From Chloroflexota bacterium (GTDB taxonomy: Bacteria; Chloroflexota; Anaerolineae; UBA1429), in the NCBI GenBank assembly GCA_012513725.1, contig JAAZBQ010000485.1, positions 1-10,580 on the forward strand: a DNA stretch of 10,580 bases, in the 5' to 3' direction. The translations under genes were made by a program, and so were the position numbers. Under the pieces are notes generated by a model that did no database searches, was not told where the DNA came from, and saw only the letters and a program-made list of their open reading frames with translations. Positions 1 to 6,332 of this stretch are shown here, one piece after another. Every line of letters begins with the position of its first letter. Position 1 is the stretch's first letter.

Positions 1-1
1 G

Positions 2-1942
2 GCGATCGGGGAAGAGTTCCAGGATCGACGGATGGCATTGCTGCGCTACGTGGGGGGGCAGGCGCCCGGCTCGCGCTTTCGGCGCGAGTCCACCCGCATG
101 CCCTGGGGCGGCCTATACATGGAGCTGGCCAAGCTAGAACTCGAGCGCCTCGGCGAGGAGGCGCCAGCCCTGGACCGGAACGTGTTCCGCCGCGCTCTGG
201 ACCACATTGCCCGGCGCCTGGACTGCTGCGACTTTTCCATGGCCGCCCTCCTGCGCATGTTGTACCGCTATCCCGACTCGGCCCTCCTCGACGAGGATCT
301 GCGACGGCGCATCGGCGAGGCGTGCGTCGGCCACATCTACTGGCTGACGGAGCCCGGTGAGGAGGACATGTGCTTTTGCACCGAGAACCACCAGATCGTT
401 CACCACGCGAACGAGCTCCTGGCCGGGCAGCTGTTCCCCGATCGCGTGTTCACCAACAACGGCGAGACGGGGGAGTGGCACCGCCAGCACGCGGAAACCA
501 TGATCTCGCGTTGGCTGGACTGGCGCATCCGCTTGGGCTATTCCGAGTGGAACTCGAACTGCTACTATGACGAGGACCTGATGGCCCTCCCGAACCTCCT
601 CGACTATGCCGAGAACCCCGCCTTTCGGCAGCAGAGCGAGGGGCTCTTGCACCTGACGCTGTTCCACATCGCCGTGAACTCGTTCCGGGGAACGTTCGGC
701 TCCACCCACGGGCGCACCTACTCCCAGTTCACCCTGAACCCCCACAACGAGCCAACCGCCGTGCTGGGTTACCTGTACTGGGGGCTGGGGTACTATCGTG
801 AGCGGCTGGGCCCCTCGGCCGTCATGATGGCCACCAGCGCCTACCGCCTGCCGCCCGTCATCGCCCGGGTGGCCTGCGACGAGCCGGCCGAGATGGAGAA
901 CCGCGAGCGCCACTCCCTGGACGCCGAGGAGGCCCTCGAGCACGGGGTGGATCCGGGGAGCCTGGCGGATATCGGCTTTTTCTGGGGAGCCCAGCTCTTT
1001 GACCATCGGCTGGTGATCGACACGTCGCTGGAGCTGTGCCCGCCCAAGCACAACATGTACCCCCGCATCAAGGCCTTCAAGGACCACCAGGCAGAGGCGG
1101 AGCGCATCGGGGCGCCCTACGACCCCGATCCCGACAACACGGCGATGAGCCAGGTGAACGTCTACACGTACCGCACGCCGGATTACATGCTCTCCTGCGC
1201 CCAGGACTATCGCAAGGGCAAGCACGGTTTTCAACAGCACATCTGGCAGGCCACCCTCGGCGACCGCGCCGTGGTGTACACCACCCAGCCCGCGGCGCCG
1301 GACCTGGGCCGGAGCCGGCCCGATTACTGGCACGCGAACGCGTTCATGCCCCGGGCGGCCGCCCATCGCAACGTGGCGATCGCCATCTACCGCTTTGACC
1401 CGGCGCAGTCGCACATGTGGTTCACCCACGCCTACTTTCCGCAGTTCGCCATGGATGCGTGGTGCGAGCGGGATGGCTGGGTGTTCGGGCTTAAGGGGAA
1501 CGGCTATGTGGCCCTCCGCTCGTTGCAGCCGATGCGCTGGGCGGCCCCCCGCGAAGACGTGAGCGACCTGATCCGTCCGGTGGACGCCCCCGAGGGCTGG
1601 GCGCCGGGTCCCCACGAGCTGATCGCGCTGGGTCCCAAGAACGTCTGGATCTGCGAGCTGGGTAATCCGGCCAGCCACGGCTCCTTTGAGGGGTTTGTGG
1701 ACGCCGTCGCGGCCGCCGATCTGCAGGGCGATCCCATGGCCATCACGTACGAGTCGCCCTCGCTGGGGCGGGTGGAGTTTGGCTGGGAGGGCGACCTGCG
1801 CGTGGCGGGAGAGGCCGTACCGCTGGGGCCGTACCCGCGGTTCGACAACCCCTACTGCCAGGCGCCGTTCGACACGCGCGAGTACACCATCCGCTGCGGG
1901 GACGAGACGCTCGAGATCGACCTGAACCCGCCAGGCGCCTGA
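2..1942 (+). CDS. Conserved protein of unknown function, predicted alpha/alpha-toroid plus beta-sandwich (carbohydrate-active-like), 5' partial
   Basis: The frame is open from base 2, so the gene probably starts outside the window. The ATG at 32 has only a weak AGGA (20-23) before it and would give 636 residues. Numbering from that ATG, the N-terminal ~300 residues are helical, with aromatic- and His-rich signatures: D-C-C-D-F near 65-69, C-T-E-N-H-Q near 115, L-A-G-Q-L-F-P near 128, Y-Y-D-E-D-L near 177 and G-S-T-H-G-R-T-Y near 223. The C-terminal half is rich in beta strands and has T-Y-R-T-P-D-Y-M-L near 383 and Q-Q-H-I-W-Q-A-T-L-G near 403. I remember these blocks from an uncharacterised family of large bacterial and fungal proteins; no function is known to me. 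Toroid plus beta-sandwich is the layout of heparinase and chondroitin-type lyases, and a sulfatase follows 34 bases downstream, so a glycan lyase or hydrolase role is inferred, not shown. No export signal can be judged because the true N-terminus is missing. Confidence 0.85.
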   Translation, partial: AIGEEFQDRRMALLRYVGGQAPGSRFRRESTRMPWGGLYMELAKLELERLGEEAPALDRNVFRRALDHIARRLDCCDFSMAALLRMLYRYPDSALLDEDLRRRIGEACVGHIYWLTEPGEEDMCFCTENHQIVHHANELLAGQLFPDRVFTNNGETGEWHRQHAETMISRWLDWRIRLGYSEWNSNCYYDEDLMALPNLLDYAENPAFRQQSEGLLHLTLFHIAVNSFRGTFGSTHGRTYSQFTLNPHNEPTAVLGYLYWGLGYYRERLGPSAVMMATSAYRLPPVIARVACDEPAEMENRERHSLDAEEALEHGVDPGSLADIGFFWGAQLFDHRLVIDTSLELCPPKHNMYPRIKAFKDHQAEAERIGAPYDPDPDNTAMSQVNVYTYRTPDYMLSCAQDYRKGKHGFQQHIWQATLGDRAVVYTTQPAAPDLGRSRPDYWHANAFMPRAAAHRNVAIAIYRFDPAQSHMWFTHAYFPQFAMDAWCERDGWVFGLKGNGYVALRSLQPMRWAAPREDVSDLIRPVDAPEGWAPGPHELIALGPKNVWICELGNPASHGSFEGFVDAVAAADLQGDPMAITYESPSLGRVEFGWEGDLRVAGEAVPLGPYPRFDNPYCQAPFDTREYTIRCGDETLEIDLNPPGA

Positions 1943-1976
1943 GAGGGCGATCCACGAACCGATAGAGGAGCGATAG

Positions 1977-3311
1977 ATGACCGAGCGCGCCACTCCCGGG
2001 GACGGCCTGAACGTCCTGTTTGTCTTTGCCGACCAACTGCACGCCTTTGCCGTGGGATGCATGGGCAACCCCGAGGTCCACACGCCGAACCTCGACGGCC
2101 TGGCCGAGCGGGGCGTGCTGTTTCGCAATACGTACTCGTCGGCGCCGATCTGCACCCCGATGCGGGCCAATCTGTTTTCGGGCCGCTACTGCTGCCAGAC
2201 GGGGGCGCTCCGCAACGCGAACCGCATCCCCGAGGGCGAGCGCACCCTGGCCGATGCGCTGAACGATGGCGGCTACCGCACCTCCTACGTGGGCAAGTGG
2301 CACCTCGGCGGGATGGGCAACGGCCCCATCCCCGAGGAGTTGCGCGGGGGATTCCGCGAGTTCGTCGGCTATCAGTGCTACAATGGGTTCTACCAGGACG
2401 TCTGCTTCTATGACGAGGCGGGCCGCGAGCAGTGCCGTGATCGGCATCGCACCGACGTGACCACCGATCTGGCCATCGAGCGGCTGGAGGGCCTGGCGGG
2501 CAAGCGGTTCGCGCTGTTCGTCTCCTACCAGAACCCCCACTATCCCGTACAGCCGGCGCCCGAGTTCGCCCGGCTGTACGAGCACGTGCCGATCACCCGG
2601 CGGCCCAACGCCTCGGACATCGATCCCTACACCCGCACGTTCAGCCCGCCCTCGCCCCCGCCGGACGAGGACCCCGACGCCCTGCGCTACGGGGGCGACC
2701 TGGACGAATACCTGCGCCTGTACTATGCGATGGTCACCCAGATGGATCACGGCATCGGGCGGTTGTTGCGGCGGCTGGAGGAGCTCGGCCTGGCGGAGAA
2801 CACCGCCGTGGTGTTCACCTCCGACCACGGCGACATGCAGGGCAGCCACGGCCTCAAGAACAAGACGACCTTCTGGGAAGAATCCACCCGCATCCCGATG
2901 ATCGCCTACGCCCCGGGGGGCGCGGCGGGGGTGGATACCCCGGCGCTGATGTCCTCCACCGACATGTACCCGACGGTCCTCGGCCTGGCCGGCCTGCCCG
3001 CTGAGCCGGGCGCCGAGGGGCGCGACTATGCGCCGCTCATCCTCGGCCGCCACCAGGAGGAGAACGACGCCGTCTTTTCCGAGGATCGCTCCGGCTGGTT
3101 CATGATCCGCGAGGGCGACCTGAAGCTGGCGGTGGACCGCGAGACGTTCGCCGCGACGCACCTGTTCGACCTGGCTTCCGACCCGTACGAGCTGCACAAC
3201 CTCGTGCGGCGGCCGGAACACGCCGCGGCATGCGAGCGCTTGCAGCGGCGTCTGGTCGCCTGGCACGCCGACGTCATGTCGCGGGCCCGGCCCGAGGCGT
3301 TGGGGGCCTGA
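1977..3311 (+). CDS. Type I sulfatase (formylglycine-dependent, alkaline-phosphatase superfamily)
   Basis: Hydrolyses a sulfate ester; the substrate cannot be read from sequence. The 444 residues show the classic order: N-V-L-F-V-F-A-D-Q (metal ligand Asp19, with Gln20 where many sulfatases have a second Asp), then C59-T-P-M-R63, the C-x-P-x-R site at which Cys becomes formylglycine. G-K-W-H-L-G follows with Lys107 and His109, then T-S-D-H-G-D (Asp283, His284) for the calcium site, and Lys296 as the likely second active-site lysine. The C-terminus has the usual L-F-D-L-x-x-D-P-Y-E-L-H-N-L block. The ATG at 1977 follows GAGGAG (1965-1970) at good spacing. No signal peptide is visible: the first strand begins about ten residues in, so the enzyme looks cytoplasmic. 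It lies 34 bases after the upstream toroid-like gene, most likely in one transcript. A formylglycine-generating or anaerobic maturase must be encoded elsewhere. The family call is secure; choline-, aryl- or glycan-sulfatase specificity is open. Confidence 0.96.
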   Translation: MTERATPGDGLNVLFVFADQLHAFAVGCMGNPEVHTPNLDGLAERGVLFRNTYSSAPICTPMRANLFSGRYCCQTGALRNANRIPEGERTLADALNDGGYRTSYVGKWHLGGMGNGPIPEELRGGFREFVGYQCYNGFYQDVCFYDEAGREQCRDRHRTDVTTDLAIERLEGLAGKRFALFVSYQNPHYPVQPAPEFARLYEHVPITRRPNASDIDPYTRTFSPPSPPPDEDPDALRYGGDLDEYLRLYYAMVTQMDHGIGRLLRRLEELGLAENTAVVFTSDHGDMQGSHGLKNKTTFWEESTRIPMIAYAPGGAAGVDTPALMSSTDMYPTVLGLAGLPAEPGAEGRDYAPLILGRHQEENDAVFSEDRSGWFMIREGDLKLAVDRETFAATHLFDLASDPYELHNLVRRPEHAAACERLQRRLVAWHADVMSRARPEALGA

Positions 3312-3360
3312 GCGTCGTGCTGCATCCACATCGTACGTTTCGCAAAGGGATGGCTACCCG

Positions 3361-4203
3361 ATGGTGAACCTGCTGCTTGCGACGTTGTTCTCGTCGGCGT
3401 TCGGGTTGATCGTGCGCCACGCCCAGGGGCGGCGCTGCAACATGTGGGCGGTGGGGGCCGTGAACTATGCGGTGGCCTCGCTCCTGAACCTGGGGCTGCA
3501 GGCCCGCACGGGCGACTTGATTCCCCAGTGGCCGACCGCGCTGATCGGCGTGCTGGGGGGCGTGTCGTACGTGGTGGCCTATTTCGTGCTGTTCAAGCTG
3601 ATGGCCATCAAGGGGGTGGCCATTTCCACGGCGGTTACCCGGCTGGGAGTGCTCTTTCCGGTGATCGCGTCCCTGGCGGTGTGGGGCGAACAGCCCACGT
3701 CGGCCCAGTGGGCGGGCTCCCTCTTGGCGGTGGCCTCCCTGCCGCTGCTGGGAGCCAAGCCACAACCCCACGCCACGGCCCTGGAGCGGCGTGCCGTGTG
3801 GCTGCTGGCGGTCCTGTTCGTCCTGAACGGCTTGAACCTCCTGGCGGTGCATACGTTCAACAAGACCGGCATCCAGGGCGAGTCCTCGCTGTTCCTGGGC
3901 ATTCTCTTTGGCACCGCTGCGCTGGTGGGGGCGGGCGTCTGGTACGCCCACCGCGAGGGCAGCAGCGCCAAAGACCTGTTGCCCGGCGCGGCATTGGGGA
4001 TCTCCAACGCGGTGGGGAACCAGGCCCTGGTGGCCGCCCTCGGCGTGCTCTCGGGATTCCTCGTCTTTCCGTTCCACAGCGCGGTGGGGTTGGCCCTGAC
4101 GGTGGTGGCGGCGCGGCTTATCTGGGGCGAACGGGTGAGCAACCGGGAGACGGCCGGCATCGCCGTGGCGCTGGTGGCCGCCGTGTTCATCAACCTGGGG
4201 TAG
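3361..4203 (+). CDS. EamA/DMT-superfamily membrane transporter
   Basis: The product has 280 residues and is nearly all hydrophobic, with about ten predicted transmembrane helices in two tandem EamA-like halves (roughly 1-140 and 145-280). This is the usual size and layout of the drug/metabolite transporter superfamily. The stretch around A-V-T-R-L-G-V-L-F-P-V-I near residue 95, ending in W-G-E-Q-P-T-S-A-Q-W-A-G, is the typical fourth/fifth-helix EamA signature, echoed in the second half by I-W-G-E-R-V-S-N-R-E-T-A-G. The ATG at 3361 has a modest AAAGGGA (3344-3350) ten bases upstream. It starts 49 bases after the sulfatase with no terminator between, so co-transcription and transport of a product of that pair are possible but unproven; members move amino acids, sugars, nucleotides and drugs. 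It is followed by a hairpin at 4212-4231. Confidence 0.88.
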   Translation: MVNLLLATLFSSAFGLIVRHAQGRRCNMWAVGAVNYAVASLLNLGLQARTGDLIPQWPTALIGVLGGVSYVVAYFVLFKLMAIKGVAISTAVTRLGVLFPVIASLAVWGEQPTSAQWAGSLLAVASLPLLGAKPQPHATALERRAVWLLAVLFVLNGLNLLAVHTFNKTGIQGESSLFLGILFGTAALVGAGVWYAHREGSSAKDLLPGAALGISNAVGNQALVAALGVLSGFLVFPFHSAVGLALTVVAARLIWGERVSNRETAGIAVALVAAVFINLG

Positions 4204-4211
4204 TTCCTGCT

Positions 4212-4231
4212 GGCGCGCTTGGCAGCGTGCC
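4212..4231. other. Inverted repeat with the mscL -35 hexamer in its loop
   Basis: GGCGCGC (4212-4218) pairs with GCGTGCC (4225-4231) over seven base pairs with one G-T wobble. The six-base loop is exactly TTGGCA, the putative -35 element of mscL. No T-tract follows, so it is a poor intrinsic terminator for the EamA gene that ends eight bases earlier. A regulatory dyad is the alternative. Confidence 0.4.
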
Positions 4232-4247
4232 GGTCGAGCAGTACTAT
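4219..4247 (+). promoter_or_regulatory. Putative sigma-70-type promoter of mscL
   Basis: TTGGCA (4219-4224, five of six consensus bases) is followed after exactly 17 bases by TACTAT (4242-4247, four of six). Transcription would begin near 4254, giving a leader of about 34 bases with the ribosome binding site. It also argues against any mscL start upstream of 4288. Confidence 0.6.
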
Positions 4248-4276
4248 ACGTCCGCGTCGGTGTTGCACCCGTCTAC

Positions 4277-4283
4277 AGGAGGT
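4277..4283 (+). promoter_or_regulatory. Ribosome binding site deciding the mscL start
   Basis: AGGAGGT, a full Shine-Dalgarno match, lies four bases before the ATG at 4288. The frame is open further upstream (to a TTG at 4219) but no comparable site exists there. Confidence 0.85.
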
Positions 4284-4287
4284 CGCC

Positions 4288-4809
4288 ATGTCCACTCGAG
4301 TACGGGATCTGGGACGTCGTAGTACTGGGCTGATGGAGGAGTTCAAAAAGTTCGCCCTGCGTGGCAACGTGATGGATCTGGCGGTGGGTTTCATCGTTGG
4401 CGCGGCGTTCACCACCGTGGTGCGTTCACTGGTGGATGATATCATCATGCCGCCGATTGGCCTGCTGATCGGGGGATTGGACTTTTCGCAGTTGTTCATC
4501 CTGCTGCGCGCCGGCACGCCGGCGCCGCCCTATGCCACGGTGGCCCAGGCGCAGGAGGCCGGCGCCGTCACTATGAACGTGGGCCTATTCCTGAACAACC
4601 TCATCTCGTTCATCATCGTGGCGTTCGCGGTCTTCCTGATGGTCAGGGCGCTGGCTTCGCTGCAGCGCAAGGAAGAGGAGCAGCCCGAGGCGGCCACCAA
4701 GCCCTGCCCCTACTGCTTTACGACGATCGATGGCCGTGCCACCCGCTGCCCCGAGTGCACCTCGGAACTGCCCGAGGCCGCGCCAGCGGCGGTCGGAGGG
4801 GAGAGCTAG
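4288..4809 (+). CDS. mscL: Large-conductance mechanosensitive channel MscL with C-terminal zinc ribbon
   Basis: MscL is a homopentameric inner-membrane channel that opens under membrane tension and releases solutes during hypo-osmotic shock. The 173-residue product has the diagnostic first helix and loop: F-A-L-R-G-N-V-M-D-L-A-V-G (22-34), then I-I-M-P-P-I-G-L-L-I-G-G (52-63). The second helix lies near 100-125 (F-L-N-N-L-I-S-F-I-I-V-A-F-A-V-F). After a Lys/Glu-rich stretch comes C140-P-Y-C143 and C154-P-E-C157, a rubredoxin-like zinc ribbon absent from E. coli MscL but seen in many other bacterial MscLs. A 14-residue basic extension precedes the usual N-terminal helix. Another ATG (4333) would remove it, but the AGGAGGT at 4277-4283 favours 4288. 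The gene has its own promoter, and a hairpin terminator follows 55 bases after the stop. Identity is certain. Confidence 0.97.
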   Translation: MSTRVRDLGRRSTGLMEEFKKFALRGNVMDLAVGFIVGAAFTTVVRSLVDDIIMPPIGLLIGGLDFSQLFILLRAGTPAPPYATVAQAQEAGAVTMNVGLFLNNLISFIIVAFAVFLMVRALASLQRKEEEQPEAATKPCPYCFTTIDGRATRCPECTSELPEAAPAAVGGES

Positions 4810-4864
4810 CTCCACCATCCGGCAGGCACTTGGGGCGCCCGCCGCCTGGTTCCGTTGCAGTGAG

Positions 4865-4893
4865 GGGGCTATCCCGAACGGGATGGCCCCTTT
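4865..4893 (+). terminator. Intrinsic terminator after mscL, between convergent genes
   Basis: GGGGCTATCCC (4865-4875) pairs with GGGATGGCCCC (4880-4890) in an 11-bp stem with one G-T wobble and a four-base GAAC loop, followed by TTT. It ends mscL transcripts. The convergent MFS gene stops at 4899, nine bases away, so the same hairpin may also serve that strand, although no T-tract follows the stem in that direction. Confidence 0.85.
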
Positions 4894-4898
4894 GCGCT

Positions 4899-6080
4899 CT
4901 ACCGTGCCGGCCTAGCGCGGCGGAGGGCGCGTTCGGAGGGGAGAAACACGGCGAGTGCGGCGATCACGGCCAGCGCCGCCCAGCGAAAGAGCATCGCGGA
5001 CCCTTGGCGTTCCAGGATCACCCCGCCCACGAGGCTCCCAACGGACGACGCCAGGCCCATGTTCACCGCGCCGAACAGCGCCTGCGCGGTGGCCCCCAGG
5101 CCGGGAGGCGCCATCTCGTCGGCGTAGGCGACCCCGGCCGTCCACAGCCCCGAAAAGCCCGGCCCGTGGAGCAACTGTAGCGGCAGCGCCAGCCACGCAG
5201 CAGGGAGCATCGAGATCCCCAGGAGACGGATGAGTGTGGCGCCCATGGACAGGGTGAGCAGCGCCCGGGCGCCCCGCCTGGCCACCAACGCCCCCGCCGT
5301 CGAGAACATCAGCACCTCGCCCACAGAGGCGACGGCGAGCGAGGTCCCCATCAGGCTGTTCGAGGCGCCCAGGTCCTGTAGGCGCAGGAACAAAAAGTGA
5401 AAGATCGCCGAGCCGCCGACCCCGGCCAGGAATACCGTGCTCAGGAAAAGGAGCCAGCGGGGGTTGCCCAGCAACTGGCCCATGCCCCGCCAAAAGGGGG
5501 CGCTGGCGCGGGGCGCCTGGGACATCGGCAGCCGCAGGGCCACCAGCAGACCGCCGAACATCAGCGGCAGGTACCCGTAGAACGCCCAGTGGAGGCCGTG
5601 GCGCTCGGTGATGGCCCCCATGCCGGCCGCCGCAACGCCCCAGCCGACTGCGCCCCACAGCCGCTGGCGGGGGTAGAGGGCCCGCCGGGTGCCCAGCATC
5701 TCCAGCACCGCGTGGTCCACCAGTGCCATGATCGGGGCGCTGAACAGCGCGAACGCAGCCACCGCGGGGATGAGGGCCAAAAAGCCCCGGGCCATCGCCA
5801 GTGCCCACACGCTGCCCAGCGCCCCACAGATGGCCAGGATCAGCACGCGCCGGTGGCGCTGGGTCGAGTCGGCATAACCGCTCCAGGTGGGGCTGGCCAG
5901 TAGGGAGATGAGGGGCGAGAGCCCCAGGAGAAGGCCGATCTGGCTTCCTGCTAGGCCGGCCTCCCGATAGTACAGGCTGAGGTACGGCGACAGGGACGCG
6001 GCGGCGGCGTAGAACAAAAAGTAGAAGGCCTTGGGCGCCAGCAGGTCACGATCGACGTTCAGCGACGGGTTGCGCAGCAT
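4899..6080 (-). CDS. MFS permease, MFS_1-like (3-phenylpropionate / nucleoside-permease-like group)
   Basis: Proton- or substrate-driven membrane transporter of the major facilitator superfamily; substrate unknown. From the ATG at 6080 it has 393 residues, the normal length for twelve helices. The opening K-A-F-Y-F-L-F-Y-A-A-A-A-S-L-S-P-Y-L-S-L-Y-Y with Q-I-G-L-L-L-G-L-S-P-L is typical of the MFS_1-like group that includes 3-phenylpropionate transporters. The loop between helices 2 and 3 has G-Y-A-D-S-T-Q-R-H-R-R, the MFS motif A. The C-terminus is short and basic. The frame runs 47 codons further upstream to 6221, but that stretch is Pro/Arg/Ser-rich, lacks a ribosome site and spans the promoter at 6122-6150, so it is leader DNA. 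GAGGAGG at 6092-6098 supports 6080. The gene converges with mscL and diverges from the CAP gene, so it is probably monocistronic. Neighbours give no substrate clue. Confidence 0.92.
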   Translation of the reverse strand: MLRNPSLNVDRDLLAPKAFYFLFYAAAASLSPYLSLYYREAGLAGSQIGLLLGLSPLISLLASPTWSGYADSTQRHRRVLILAICGALGSVWALAMARGFLALIPAVAAFALFSAPIMALVDHAVLEMLGTRRALYPRQRLWGAVGWGVAAAGMGAITERHGLHWAFYGYLPLMFGGLLVALRLPMSQAPRASAPFWRGMGQLLGNPRWLLFLSTVFLAGVGGSAIFHFLFLRLQDLGASNSLMGTSLAVASVGEVLMFSTAGALVARRGARALLTLSMGATLIRLLGISMLPAAWLALPLQLLHGPGFSGLWTAGVAYADEMAPPGLGATAQALFGAVNMGLASSVGSLVGGVILERQGSAMLFRWAALAVIAALAVFLPSERALRRARPAR

Positions 6081-6091
6081 GCGGCGTTGGG

Positions 6092-6098
6092 CCTCCTC
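6092..6098 (-). promoter_or_regulatory. Ribosome binding site deciding the MFS start
   Basis: Read on the minus strand this is GAGGAGG, 11 bases before the ATG at 6080. The spacing is slightly long but it is the only purine-rich site near a candidate start. Confidence 0.65.
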
Positions 6099-6121
6099 GG
6101 CAGTGGGCGCAGGGGTGACGT

Positions 6122-6150
6122 ATTGTAGCGCGATCGCGCCACGACGCGAA
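6122..6150 (-). promoter_or_regulatory. Putative MFS promoter with a 12-bp palindrome in its spacer
   Basis: On the minus strand TTCGCG (6150-6145) and TACAAT (6127-6122, five of six consensus bases) are 17 bases apart. Transcription would start near 6115, about 35 bases before the ATG at 6080. The spacer contains the perfect palindrome GCGCGATCGCGC (6128-6139), directly abutting the -10 box, an operator-like position. The -35 is weak (three of six), which would fit a regulated promoter. Confidence 0.55.
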
Positions 6151-6233
6151 CCCATCCACGGGGCCATCGCACGGCGATCGATGGGGCCCTCGGATGAGGC
6201 CGGAGCCGGCGATCTCGTCACCTTCTCGTCGTC

Positions 6234-6261
6234 TTGACGTCATACCTCCCACAGGACTTAT
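6234..6261 (+). promoter_or_regulatory. Possible promoter of the CAP-domain gene
   Basis: TTGACG (6234-6239, five of six consensus bases) is followed after 16 bases by the weak ACTTAT (6256-6261). The -35 overlaps TGACGTCA (6235-6242), a perfect 8-bp palindrome. The leader would run about 65 bases to the ATG at 6333. The rest of the divergent gap 6081-6332 shows only an imperfect GC-rich inverted repeat near 6161-6189 (GGGCC/GGCCC with inner ATCG/CGAT). Confidence 0.3.
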
Positions 6262-6320
6262 CGTGAGAGGTGCTGGTCCATCGGGGGGCTACCCGCTTCC
6301 TGAGGATCGTCGTCACATCG

Positions 6321-6327
6321 GGAGAGG
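6321..6327 (+). promoter_or_regulatory. Ribosome binding site deciding the CAP-gene start
   Basis: GGAGAGG lies five bases before the ATG at 6333. The frame is open to a GTG at 6270, but only the 6333 start places the basic-hydrophobic signal sequence at the N-terminus. Confidence 0.75.
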
Positions 6328-6332
6328 TCCGC

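Noticed and set aside
134..2170. 678-codon minus-strand frame antisense to the toroid-like gene and the start of the sulfatase
   Set aside because: Its translation is low-complexity (Val, Gly, Arg, His, Pro), matches no family I know, and it lies exactly opposite clearly conserved proteins; expected in GC-rich DNA with GC-rich third positions.
1743..3329. 528-codon minus-strand frame opposite the sulfatase
   Set aside because: The plus strand has all sulfatase motifs in order; the antisense product is Arg/Gly/Val-rich with no recognisable domain or good start site.
3274..4077. Minus-strand frame over the EamA gene (Gln/Arg/His-rich), plus overlapping frames at 3444-4322 (+) and 3579-4517 (-)
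   Set aside because: The 3361-4203 frame has the hydrophobic periodicity of a ten-helix transporter; the others are polar shadows.
4755..5180. Plus-strand frame running from the end of mscL over the terminator into the convergent MFS gene
   Set aside because: It crosses a strong hairpin terminator and lies antisense to MFS codons; no ribosome site and no domain.
6161..6189. GC-rich imperfect inverted repeat upstream of the MFS promoter (GGGCC/GGCCC, ATCG/CGAT), considered as a riboswitch or terminator
   Set aside because: The stem is interrupted by a bulge, no T-run follows on either strand, and it lies upstream of both proposed transcription starts.
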